From Callipepla californica brunnescens (lineage: Eukaryota > Chordata > Aves > Galliformes > Odontophoridae), in contig JALIRH010000075.1 of the NCBI GenBank assembly GCA_023055505.1, positions 682,001-746,000 on the forward strand: a stretch of DNA of 64,000 bases. The letters run 5' to 3'. How positions within the stretch are numbered: the stretch's first letter is position 1; each line of letters starts with the position of its first letter. This document shows, piece by piece, positions 26,724-39,053 of the stretch. Under the pieces are notes generated by a model. That model worked only from the letters and a program-made list of their open reading frames with translations, was not told the DNA's origin and ran no database searches. The translations under genes were made by a program, and so were the position numbers.

Positions 26724-29700
26724 ATGCACGAACCGCTGTTAACCGCGGATTCCGATTCAATCGCATCAATCGCCTTGACTTCTGATTTTGCCGCTAAGGA
26801 AGAAGCGAGTCAGAAGACTGCCGAGCACTATATATCGGCTTCACTACTTTTCCGGCAATCATTCTATCTTAACGAATCGCTACTTACAAGTGAAAGTGAC
26901 TCAGTTTCAGGAGCTGTATGAGAATATATACTGGACTCCAGTGTTAGTGAGAGGGAAATTTTAAATTCCAATTTACTCTGCGAATGAATGCAAAGTATGT
27001 CTGCATCGGTCATTCACCTGCAAGCACGATTTCAAACTTTTCTCTGACCACTGTTCTTATCCATTTTAGTTCCTCATTGTAACACAGTCAACCCTCGTTT
27101 CCTTACTCTACCCAGTGATCCTTTTGATTCTCCACAGAAACATATGCTGTCTAGTGCTAAGGAAACAGTGTAGATGCTTAAAGTACTTATAGATGTTTCC
27201 TCTACCAAATGCATCTGTATTTCCTCCTCTTACAATTGTTTCCCAATAATCTTTTCATTTGAACCTGTAGAATGCAAATTATAAGAAGGTGCACATAACG
27301 GCACAAGCACTATGCACGAACCGCCGTTAACCGCGGATTCCGATTCAATCGCATCAATCGCCTTTACTTCTGAGATTGCCGGTAAGGAAGACGCAAGTCA
27401 GAAGACTGCCGATCATTGTTTTCGGCTTCTCTATTCAGGCGGCTGTCTTGCTATATTTCGAATCGCGACTTTCACGTGAAAGTGACTCAGTTTCAGGAGC
27501 TGTATGAGAATGTATACTGTACCCCAGTGTTAACGAGAGGGAAATTTTAAATTCCAATATACTCTGTGAATGAATGCAAAGTAATTCTGCATCGGTCATT
27601 CACCTGCAAGCACGATTTCAAACTTTTCTCTGAGAAGTGTTCTTATCCATTTGAGATCCTTTATGTAACACAGTCACTCCTCGTTTCCTTTCCATACAGA
27701 GTGATCTTTATGATTCTTCACAGAACCATGTGCTGTTCAGTGCGAAAGAAACAGTGTAGATGCTTAAAGTAATTAGAGATGTTTCCTCTATCAAATGCAT
27801 CTGAATTTCCACCTCTTACAATTCTTTCCCAAGAAACTTTTTTTGGGAGCTTCCTCCATGCAAATTATAAGAAGGTGCACATACCGGCACAAGCACTATG
27901 CACGAACCGCCGTTAACCGCGGATTCCGATTCAATCGCATCAATCGCCTTGACTTCTGAGTTTGCCGCTAAGGAAGACGCGAGTCAGAAGACTGCCTTAC
28001 ACTCTATAGCGGCTTCACTATTCAGCCCTCTGCTGTCCTATATAACAAATCGCGAATAACGCATGTAAGGAACTCAGTTTCAGGAGCTGTACGAGAATGT
28101 ATGCTGAACCCCAAAGTTTTTGAGACGAAAAATTTAAATCCCACTTTGCTCTGCAACTGAATACAAAGTATGTCTGCATTGGTCATTCACCTGCAAGCAC
28201 GATTTCAAACTTTTCTCTGAGAAGTGTTCTTATCCATTTGACATCCTTTATGTAACACAGTCACTCCTCGTTTCCTTTCCATACAGAGTGATCTTTATGA
28301 TTCTTCACAGAACCATGTGCTGTTCAGTGCTAAGGAAACAGTGTAGATGCTTAAAGTAATTAGAGATGTTTCCTCTATCAAATGCATCTGAATTTCCACC
28401 TCTTACAATTCTTTCCCAAGAAACTTTTTATTGGAGCTTCGTCCATGCAAATTATAAGAAGGTGCACATACCGGCACAAGCACTATGCACGAACCGCTGT
28501 TAACCGCGGATTCCAATTCAATCGCATCAATCGCCTTTACTTCTGAGTTTGCCGCTAAGGAAGAAGCGAGTCAGAAGACTGCCGATCACTGTATAGCGGC
28601 TTCTCTATTCACCCGGCTGTCTTTCTATATTAAGGAATCGCGAAAAACACGTGAAAATGAGTCTGTTTCAGGAGCTGTATGAGAATGTATACTGGACATC
28701 AGTGTTAGTGAGAGGGAAATTTTAAATCCCACTACTTTTCTGCTACTGAATGCAAAGTATGTCTGCATCAGTCATTCACCTGCAAGCACGATTTCAAACT
28801 TTTCTCTGACAACTGTTGTTATACATTTTAGATCCTCATTGTAACACAGTCACTCCTCTTTTCCTTACTCTACACAGTGATCCTTTTGATTCTCCACAGA
28901 ACCATATGCTGTCTAGTGCCAAGGAAACAGTGTAGATGCTTAAACTACTTATAGATGTTTCCTCTACCAAATGCATCTGAATTTCCACCTCTTACAATTC
29001 TTTCCCAGTAAGCCTTTTCATTGGAGCTTCTATAATGCAGATTATAAGAAGGTGCACATACCGGCACAAGCACTATGCACGAACCGCTGTTAACCGCGGA
29101 TTCCGATTCAATCGCATCAATCGCCTTTACTTCTGAGATTGCCGCTAAGGAAGACGCGAGTCAGAAGACTGCCTTACACTCTATAGCGGCTTCTTATTCA
29201 GCCGTCTACTGTCCTATATAAAGATCGCGGTTAGCGCATGTAAGGAACTCAGTTTCAGGAGATGTACGAGAATGTATGCTGAACACCAAAGTTTTTGAGA
29301 CGAAAAATTTAAATCCCACTTTGCTCTGCAACTGAATGCAAAGCATGTCTGCATCGGTCATTCACCTGCATCACGATTTCAAACTTTTCTCTGAGAAGTG
29401 TTCTTATCCATTTTAGATCCATTATGTAACACAGTCACTCCTCAATTCCTTACTCTACACAGTGATCGTTTTGTTTCTCCACAGAACCATATGCTGTTTA
29501 GTGCTAAGGAAACAGTGTAGATGCTTAAAGTACTTATAGATGTTTCCTCTACCAAATGCATCTGAATTTAAACCTCTTACAATTCTTTCCCAATAAACTT
29601 TTTATTGGAGCTTCTATAATGCAGATTATAAGAAGGTGCACATACCGGCACAAGCACTATGCACGAACCGCTGTTAACCGCGGATTCCGATTCAATCGCA

Positions 29701-30244
29701 TCAATCGCCTTTACTTCTGATATTACCGCTAAGGAAGACGCGAGTCAGAAGACTGTCTTACACTCTATAGCGGCTTCTTATTCAGCCGTCTACTGTCCTA
29801 TATAACGATTCGCGGTTAACGCATGTAAGGGACTCAGTTTCAGGAGCTGTACGAGAACGTATGCTGAACCCCAATGTTAGTGAGACGAAAAATTTAAATC
29901 CCACTTTGCTCTGCAACTGAATACAAAGTATGTCTGCATCGGTCATTCACCTGCAAGCACGATTTCAAACTTTTCTCTGAGAAGTGTTCTTATCCATTTG
30001 AGATCCTCTATGTTACACAGTCACTCCTCGTTTCCTTACTCTACACAGTGATCGTTTTGATTCCTCACAGAAACATGTGCTGTTCAGTGCTAAGGAAACA
30101 GTGTAGATGCTATAATTACTTATAGCTGTTTCCTCTACCAAATGCATGTGTCATTTCACCACATACAATTTTTGCCAGTCAATTTTTTCATTGGAACTTC
30201 AATAATGCAAATTGTAAGAAGGTGCACATACCGGCACAAGCTCT
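26724..30244 (+). repeat. 6-monomer module A-B-M-K'-D'-N, HOR copy 2
   Basis: Anchors 26724, 27312, 27898, 28485, 29075 and 29659. It repeats the module at 16161 at an offset of 10,563 bp. The N marks GATATTACCGC and CTGTCTTAC are kept. Confidence 0.92.
29075..29658 (+). repeat. D'-class monomer with TATA-like word and AATAAA hairpin
   Basis: TATATAAAG at 29215-29223 and hairpin at 29590-29608. The copy 2 counterpart of the unit at 18512. Confidence 0.85.
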
Positions 30245-33181
30245 ATGCACGAACCGCTGTTAACCGCGGATTCCGATTCAATCGCATCAATCGCCTTGAC
30301 TTCTGATTTTGCCGCTAAGGAAGAAGCGAGTCAGAAGACTGCCGAGCACTATATATCGGCTTCACTACTTTTCCGGCAATCATTCTATCTTAACGAATCG
30401 CTACTTACAAGTGAAAGTGACTCAGTTTCAGGAGCTGTATGAGAATATATACTGGACTCCAGTGTTAGTGAGAGGGAAATTTTAAATTCCAATTTACTCT
30501 GCGAATGAATGCAAAGTATGTCTGCATCGGTCATTCACCTGCAAGCACGATTTCAAACTTTTCTCTGACCACTGTTCTTATCCATTTAAGTTCCTCTATG
30601 TAACACAGTCACTCCTCGTTTCCTTACTCTACACAGTGATCGTTTTGATTCTCCACAGAACCATATGCTGTCTAGTGCTAAGGAAACAGTGTAGATGCTT
30701 AAAGTACTTATAGATGTTTCCTCTACCAAATGCATCTGTATTTCCTCCTCTTACAATTGTTTCCCAATAATCTTTTCATTTGAACCTGTAGAATGCAAAT
30801 TATAAGAAGGTGCACATAACGGCACAAGCACTATGCACGAACCGCCGTTAACCGCGGATTCCGATTCAATCGCATCAATCGCCTTTACTTCTGAGATTGC
30901 CGGTAAGGAAGACGCAAGTCAGAAGACTGCCGATCATTGTTTTCGGCTTCTCTATTCAGGCGGCTGTCTTGCTATATTTCGAATCGCGACTTTCACGTGA
31001 AAGTGACTCAGTTTCAGGAGCTGTATGAGAATGTATACTGTACCCCAGTGTTAACGAGAGGGAAATTTTAAATTCCAATATACTCTGTGAATGAATGCAA
31101 AGTATGTCTGCATCGGTCATTCACCTGCAAGCACGATTTCAAACTTTTCTCTGACAAGTGTTGTTATCCATTTTAGATCCTCATTGTAACACATCACTAC
31201 TCGTTTCCCTACCATACACAGTGATCGTTTTGATTCCACACAAATCCATGTGCTGTTCAGTGCGAAGGAAACAGTGTAGATGCTTAAACTACTTATAGAT
31301 GTTTCCTCTACCAAATGCATCTGTATTTCCTCCTCTTACAATTGTTTCCCAATAATCTTTTCATTTGAACCTGTAGAATGCAAATTACAAGAAGGTGCAC
31401 ATACCGGCACAAGCACTATGCACGAACCGCTGTTAACCGCGGATTCCGATTCAATCGCATCAATCGCCTTTACTTCTGAGATTGCCGCTAAGGAAGACGC
31501 GAGTCAGAAGACTGCCTTACACTCTATAGCGGCTTCACTATTCAGCCCTCTGCTGTCCTATATAACGATTCGCGGTTAACGCATGTAAGGGACTCAGTTT
31601 CAGGAGCTGTACGAGAACGTATGCTGAACCCCAATGTTAGTGAGACGAAAAATTTAAATCCCACTTTGCTCTGCAACTGAATACAAAGTATGTCTGCATC
31701 GGTCATTCACCTGCATCACGATTTCAAACTTTTCTCTGAGAAGTGTTCTTATCCATTTGAGATCCTCTATGTTACACAGTCACTCCTCGTTTCCTTACTC
31801 TACACAGTGATCGTTTTGATTCCTCACAGAAACATGTGCTGTTCAGTGCTAAGGAAACAGTGTAGATACTTAAAGTACTTAGACCTGTTTCCTCTAACAA
31901 ATGCATGTGTCATTTCAACACTTACTATTGTTTCCCAGTAAGCCTTTTCATTGGAGCTTCTATAATGCAGATTATAAGAAGGTGCACATAACGGCACAAG
32001 CACTATGCACGAACCGCTGTTAACCGCGGATTCCGATTCAATCGCATCAATCGCCTTTACTTCTGAGATTGCCGGTAAGGAAGACGCGAGTCAGAAGACT
32101 GCCTTACACTCTATAGCGGCTTCACTATTCAGCCCTCTGCTGTCCTATATAACAAATCGCGAATAACGCATGTAAGGAACTCAGTTTCAGGAGATGTACG
32201 AGAATGTATGCTGAACCCCAAAGTTTTTGAGACGAAAAATTTAAATCCCACTTTGCTCTGCAACTGAATGCAAAGCATGTCTGCATCGGTCATTCACCTG
32301 CAAGCACGATTTCAAACTTTTCTCTGAGAAGTTTTCTTATCCATTTTAGATCCATTATGTAACACAGTCACTCCTCAATTCCTTACTCTACAAAGTGATC
32401 GTTTTGTTTCTTCACAGAACCATGTGCTGTTCAGTGCTAAGGAAACAGTGTAGATGCTTAAAGTAATTAGAGATGTTTCCTCTATCAAATGCATCTGAAT
32501 TTCCACCTCTTACAATTCTTTCCCAAGAAACTTTTTTTGGGAGCTTCCTCCATGCAAATTATAAGAAGGTGCACATACCGGCACAAGCACTATGCACGAA
32601 CCGCTGTTAACCGCGGATTCCGATTCAATCGCATCAATCGCCTTTACTTCTGAGTTTGCCGCTAAGGAAGAAGCAAGTCAGAAGACTGCCGATCACTGTA
32701 TAGCGGCTTCTCTATTCACCCGGCTGTCTTTCTATATTAAGGAATCGCGAAAAACACGTGAAAATGAGTCTGTTTCAGGAGCTGTATGAGAATGTATACT
32801 GGACATCAGTGTTAGTGAGAGGGAAATTTTAAATCCCACTACTTTTCTGCTACTGAATGCAAAGTATGTCTGCATCAGTCATTCACCTGCAAGCACGATT
32901 TCAAACTTTTCTCTGACAACTGTTGTTATACATTTTAGATCCTCATTGTAACACAGTCACTCCTCGTTTCCTTACTCTACACAGTGATCCTTTTGATTCT
33001 CCACAGAACCATATGCTGTCTAGTGCCAAGGAAACAGTGTAGATGCTTAAACTACTTATAGATGTTTCCTCTACCAAATGCATCTGAATTTCCACCTCTT
33101 ACAATTCTTTCCCAGTAAGCCTTTTCACTGGAGCTTCTATAATGCAGATTATAAGAAGGTGCACATACCGGCACATGCTCT
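30245..33181 (+). repeat. Rearranged block of 5 monomers (A B X J K/C)
   Basis: Anchors: 30245 A, 30833 B, 31418 X, 32005 J, 32592 K/C mosaic. X combines a J-like middle (TTCACTATTCAGCCCTCTGC) with an L-like end (CGATTCGCGGTTAACGC). The tail before X, near 31228-31250, carries ATTCCACACAAATCC instead of ATTCCTCACAGAACC, a mark shared only with the tail near 59998. K/C at 32592 has AAGCAAGTCAG, shared only with the unit at 61357. Confidence 0.85.
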
Positions 33182-36100
33182 ATGCACGAACCGCTGTTAA
33201 CCGCGGATTCCGATTCAATCGAATCAATTGCCTTTACTTCTGAGATTGCCGCTAAGGAAGACTCGAGACAGAGGACGGCCTTACACACTATAGCGGCTTC
33301 TTATTCAGCCCTCTACTGTCCTATATAACGATTCGCGGTTAACGCATGTAAGGGACTCAGTTTCAGGAGCTGTACGAGAACGTATGCTGAACCCACATGT
33401 TAGTGAGATGAAAAATTTAAATCCCACTTTGCTCTGCAACTGAATACAAAGTATGTCTGCATCGGTCATTCACCTGCAAGCACGATTTCAAACTTTTCTC
33501 TGAGAAGTGTTCTTATCCATTTGAGATCCTCTATGTTACACAGTCACTCCTCGTTTCCTTACTCTACACAGTGATCGTTTTGATTCCTCACAGAACCATA
33601 TGCTTTTTAGTGCCAAGGAAACAGTGTAGATGCTTAAACTACTTATAGATGTTTCCTCTACCAAATGCATCTGAATTTCCACATCTTACAATTCTTTCCC
33701 AAGAAACTTTTTATAGGAACTTCCTTCATGCAAATTATTAGAAGGTGCACATACCGGCACATGCTCTATGCACGAACCGCTGTTAACCGCGGATTCCGAT
33801 TCAATCGCATCAATCGCCTTTACTTCTGAGATTGCCGCTAAGGAAGACGCGAGTCAGAAGACTGCCTTACACTCTATAGCGGCTTCACTATTCAGCCCTC
33901 TGCTGTCCTATATAACAAATCGCGAATAACGCATGTAAGGAACTCAGTTTCAGGAGCTGTACGAGAATGTATGCTGAACCCCAAAGTTTTTGAGACGAAA
34001 AATTTAAATCCCACTTTGCTCTGCAACTGAATACAAATTATGTCTGCATCGGTCATTCACCTGCAAGCACGATTTCAAACTTTTCTCTGAGAAGTGTTCT
34101 TATCCATTTGAGATCCTCTATGTAACACAGTCACTCCTCGTTTCCTTTCCATACAGAGTGATCTTTATGATTCTTCACAGAACCATGTGCTGTTCAGTGC
34201 GAAGGAAACAGTGTAGATGCTTAAAGTAATTAGAGATGTTTCCTCTACCAAATGCATCTGAATTTCCACCTCTTACAATTCTTTCCCAGTAAGCCTTTTC
34301 ATTGGAGCTTCTATAATGCAGATTATAAGAAGGTGCACATACCGGCACAAGCACTATGCACGAACCGCTGTTAACCGCGGATTCCGATTCAATCGCATCA
34401 ATCGCCTTTACTTCTGAGTTTGCCGCTAAGGAAGACGCGAGTCAGAAGACTGCCGATCACTGTATAGCGGCTTCTCTATTCACCCGGCTGTCTTTCTATA
34501 TTAAGGAATCGCGAAAAACACGTGAAAATGAGTCTGTTTCAGGAGCTGTATGAGAATGTATACTGGACATCTGTGTTAGTGAGAGGGAAATTTTAAATCC
34601 CACTACTTTTCTGCTACTGAATGCAAAGTATGTCTGCATCAGTCATTCACCTGCAAGCACGATTTCAAACTTTTCTCTGACAACTGTTGTTATCCATTTT
34701 AGATCCTCATTGTAACACATCACTCCTCGTTTCCCTACCATACACAGTGATCGTTTTGATTCCTCACAGAACCATGTGCTGTTCAGTGCTAAGGAAACAG
34801 TGTAGATACTTAAAGTACTTAGACCTGTTTCCTCTAACAAATGCATGTGTCATTTCAACACTTACTATTGTTTCCCAGTAAGCCTTTTCATTGGAGCTTC
34901 TATAATGCAGATTATAAGAAGGTGCACATAACGGCACATGCTCTATGCACGAACCGCTGTTAACCGCGGATTCCGATTCAATCGCATCAATCGCCTTTAC
35001 TTCTGAGATTGCCGCTAAGGAAGACGCGAGTCAGAAGACTGCCTTACACTCTATAGCGGCTTCACTATTCAGCCCTCTGCTGTCCTATATAACAAATCGC
35101 GAATAACGCATGTAAGGAACTCAGTTTCAGGAGCTGTACGAGAATGTATGCTGAACCCCAAAGTTTTTGAGACGAAAAATTTAAATCCCACTTTGCTCTG
35201 CAACTGAATACAAAGTATGTCTGCATCGGTCATTCACCTGCAAGCACGATTTCAAACTTTTCTCTGAGAAGTGTTCTTATCCATTTGAGATCCTTTATGT
35301 AACACAGTCACTCCTCGTTTCCTTTCCATACAGAGTGATCTTTATGATTCTTCACAGAACCATGTGCTGTTCAGTGCGAAGGAAACAGTGTAGATGCTTA
35401 AAGTAATTAGAGATGTTTCCTCTATCAAATGCATCTGAATTTCCACCTCTTACAATTCTTTCCCAAGAAACTTTTTATTGGAGCTTCCTCCATGCAAATT
35501 ATAAGAAGGTGCACATACCGGCACAAGCACTATGTACGAACCGCTGTTAACCGCGGATTCCAATTCAATCGCATCAATCGCCTTTACTTCTGAGTTTGCC
35601 GCTAAGGAAGAAGCGAGTCAGAAGACTGCCGATCACTGTATAGCGGCTTCTCTATTCACCCGGCTGTCTTTCTATATTAAGGAATCGCGAAAAACACGTG
35701 AAAATGAGTCTGTTTCAGGAGCTGTATGAGAATGTATACTGGACATCTGTGTTAGTGAGAGGGAAATTTTAAATCCCACTACTTTTCTGCTACTGAATGC
35801 AAAGTATGTCTGCATCAGTCATTCACCTGCAAGCACGATTTCAAACTTTTCTCTGACAACTGTTGTTATACAATTTAGATCCTCATTGTAACACAGTCAA
35901 CCCTCGTTTCCTTACTCTACCCAGTAATCCTTTTGATTCTCCACAGAAACATATGCTGTCTAGTGCCAAGGAAACAGTGTAGATGCTTAAAGTACTTATA
36001 GATGTTTCCTCTACCAAATGCATCTGTATTTCCTCCTATTACAATTGTTTCCCAAAATCTTTTCATTTGAACCTGTAGAATGCAAATTATACGAACGTGC

Positions 36101-39053
36101 ACATACCGGCACAAGCACTATGCACGAACCGCTGTTAACCGCGGATTCCGATTCAATCGCATCAATCGCCTTTACTTCTGAGATTGCCGCTAAGGAAGAC
36201 GCGAGTCAGAAGACTGCCTTACACTCTATAGCGGCTTCTTATTCAGCCGTCTACTGTCCTATATAACGATTCGCGGTTAACGCATGTAAGGGACTCAGTT
36301 TCAGGAGCTGTACGAGAACGTATGCTGAACCCCAATGTTAGTGGGACGAAAAATTTAAATCCCAATTTGCTCTGCAACTGAATACAAAGTATGTCTGCAT
36401 CGGTCATTCACCTGCATCACGATTTCAAACTTTTCTCTGAGAAGTGTTCTTATCCATTTGAGATCCTCTATGTTACACAGTCACTCCTCGTTTCCTTACT
36501 CTACACAGTGATCGTTTTGATTCCTCACAGAAACATGTGCTGTTCAGTGCTAAGGAAACAGTGTAGATGCTATAATTACTTATAGCTGTTTCCTCTACCA
36601 AATGCATGTGTCATTTCACCACATACAATTTTTGCCAGTCAACCTTTTCATTGGAACTTCAATAATGCAAATTGTAAGAAGGTGCACATACCGGCACAAG
36701 CTCTATGCACGAACCGCTGTTAACCGCGGATTCCGATTCAATCGCATCAATCGCCTTGACTTCTGATTTTGCCGCTAAGGAAGAAGCGAGTCAGAAGACT
36801 GCCGAGCACTATATATCGGCTTCACTACTTTTCCGGCAATCATTCTATCTTAACGAATCGCTACTTACAAGTGAAAGTGACTCAGTTTCAGGAGCTGTAT
36901 GAGAATATATACTGGACTCCAGTGTTAGTGAGAGGGAAATTTTAAATTCCAACTTACTCTGCGAATGAATGCAAAGTATGTCTGCATCGGTCATTCACCT
37001 GCAAGCACGATTTCAAACTTTTCTCTGACAACTTTTCTTATCCATTTTAGTTCCTCATTGTAACACAGTCACTCCTCGTTTCCTTACTCTACCCAGTGAT
37101 CGTTTTGATTCTCCACAGAACCATATGCTGTCTAGTGCTAAGGAAACAGTGTAGATGCTTAAAGTACTTATAGATGTTTCCTCTACCAAATGCATCTGTA
37201 TTTCCTCCTCTTACAATTGTTTCCCAATAATCTTTTCATTTGAACCTGTAGAATGCAAATTATACGAACGTGCACATACCGGCACAAGCACTATGCACGA
37301 ACCACCGTTAACCGCGGATTCCGATTCAATCGCATCAATCGCCTTTACTTCTGAGTTTGCCGCTAAGGAAGAAGCGAGTCAGAAGACTGCCGATCACTGT
37401 ATAGCTGCTTCTCTATTCACCCGGCTGTCTTTCTATATTAAGGAATCGCGAAAAACACGTGAAAATGAGTCTGTTTCAGGAGCTGTATGAGAATGTATAC
37501 TGGACATCAGTGTTAGTGAGAGGGAAATTTTAAATCCCACTACTTTTCTGCTACTGAATGCAAAGTATGTCTGCATCAGTCATTCACCTGCATGCACGAT
37601 TTCAAACTTTTCTCTGACAACTGTTGTTATACATTTTAGATCCTCATTGTAACACAGTCACTCCTCGTTTCCTTACTCTACCCAGTGATCCTTTTGATTC
37701 TCCACAGAACCATATGCTGTCTAGTGCTAAGGAAACAGTGTAGATGCTTAAAGTACTTATAGATGTTTCCTCTACCAAATGAATCTGAATTTCCACCTCT
37801 TACAATTCTTTCCCAGTAAGCCTTTTCATTGGAGCTTCTATAATGCAGATTATAAGAAGGTGCACATACCGGCACAAGCACTATGCACGAACCGCTGTTA
37901 ACCGCGGATTCCGATTCAATCGCATCAATCGCCTTTACTTCTGAGATTGCCGCTAAGGAAGACGCGAGTCAGAAGACTGCCTTACACTCTATAGCGGCTT
38001 CTTAGTCAGCCGTCTACTGTCCTATATAAAGATCGCGGTTAGCGCATGTAAGGGACTCAGTTTCAGGAGATGTACGAGAATGTATGCTGAACCCCAAAGT
38101 TTTTGAGACGAAAAATTTAAATCCCACTTTGCTCTGCAACTGAATGCAAAGCATGTCTGCATCGGTCATTCACCTGCAAGCACGATTTCAAACTTTTCTC
38201 TGAGAAGTGTTCTTATCCATTTTAGATCCATTATGTAACACAGTCACTCCTCAATTCCTTACTCTACAAAGTGATCGTTTTGTTTCTCCACAGAACCATA
38301 AGCTGTTTAGTGCTAAGGAAACAGTGTAGATGCTTAAAGTACTTATAGATGTTTCCTCTACCAAATGCATCTGAATTTAAACCTCTTACAATTCTTTCCC
38401 AATAAACTTTTTATTGGAGCTTCCTTCATGCAAATTATAAGAAGGTGCACATACCGGCACATGCTCTATGCACGAACCGCTGTTAACCGCGGATTCCGAC
38501 TCAATCGAATCAATTGCCTTTACTTCTGAGATTGCCGGTAAGGAAGACTCGAGACAGAGGACGGCCTTACACTCTATAGCGGCTTCTTATTCAGCCCTCT
38601 ACTGTCCTATATAACGATTCGCGGTTAACGCATGTAAGGGACTCAGTTTCAGGAGCTGTACGAGAACGTATGCTGAACCCACATGTTAGTGAGATGAAAA
38701 ATTTAAATCCCACTTTGCTCTGCAACTGAATACAAAGTATGTCTGCATCGGTCATTCACCTGCAAGCACGATTTCAAACTTTTCTCTGAGAAGTGTTCTT
38801 ATCCATTTGAGATCCTTTATGAAACACAGTCACTCCTCGTTTCCTTACTCTACACAGTGATCGTTTTGATTCCTCACAGAACCATATGCTGTTTAGTGCC
38901 AAGGAAACAGTGTAGATGCTTAAACTACTTATAGATGTTTCCTCTACCAAATGCATCTGAATTTCCACATCTTACAATTCTTTCCCAAGAAACTTTTTAT
39001 AGGAACTTCCTTCATGCAAATTATTAGAAGGTGCACATACCGGCACAAGCTCT
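33182..39053 (+). repeat. 10-monomer segment (F J' C' J K L A B/C D E)
   Basis: Anchors: 33182 F, 33768 J', 34356 C', 34945 J, 35532 K, 36120 L, 36705 A, 37293 B/C chimera, 37883 D, 38468 E. The run from F repeats about 5,872 bp downstream from 39054. J' is J-like with GCCGCTAAGG and ends in CAAATTATGTCTG. C' has GAGTTTGCC with GGAAGACGCG. The unit at 37293 has an A-type tail plus the K-tail word TATACGAACGTGC upstream, a private CCACCG, and then a C body. One B unit is therefore missing relative to L-A-B-C at 48449-50208. The K anchor at 35532 is the only one reading ATGTACG. Confidence 0.85.
37883..38467 (+). repeat. D-class monomer with TATA-like word and AATAAA hairpin
   Basis: TATATAAAG at 38023-38031 and hairpin at 38399-38417. 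Carries the private change GGCTTCTTAGTCAGCC near 37998. Confidence 0.85.

Larger units (their letters stand above)
19682..30244 (+). repeat. 18-monomer higher-order repeat, copy 2 (10,563 bp)
   Basis: Same class order and unit lengths as the copy at 9119-19681. Anchors: 19682 A, 20270 B, 20856 C, 21446 D, 22031 E, 22618 F, 23205 G, 23791 H, 24377 I, 24964 J, 25551 K, 26139 L, 26724 A, 27312 B, 27898 M, 28485 K', 29075 D', 29659 N. The homology continues past the copy end through another A and most of a B, to about 31100. There GCAAAGTATGTC replaces GCAAAGTAATTC. Confidence 0.95.
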
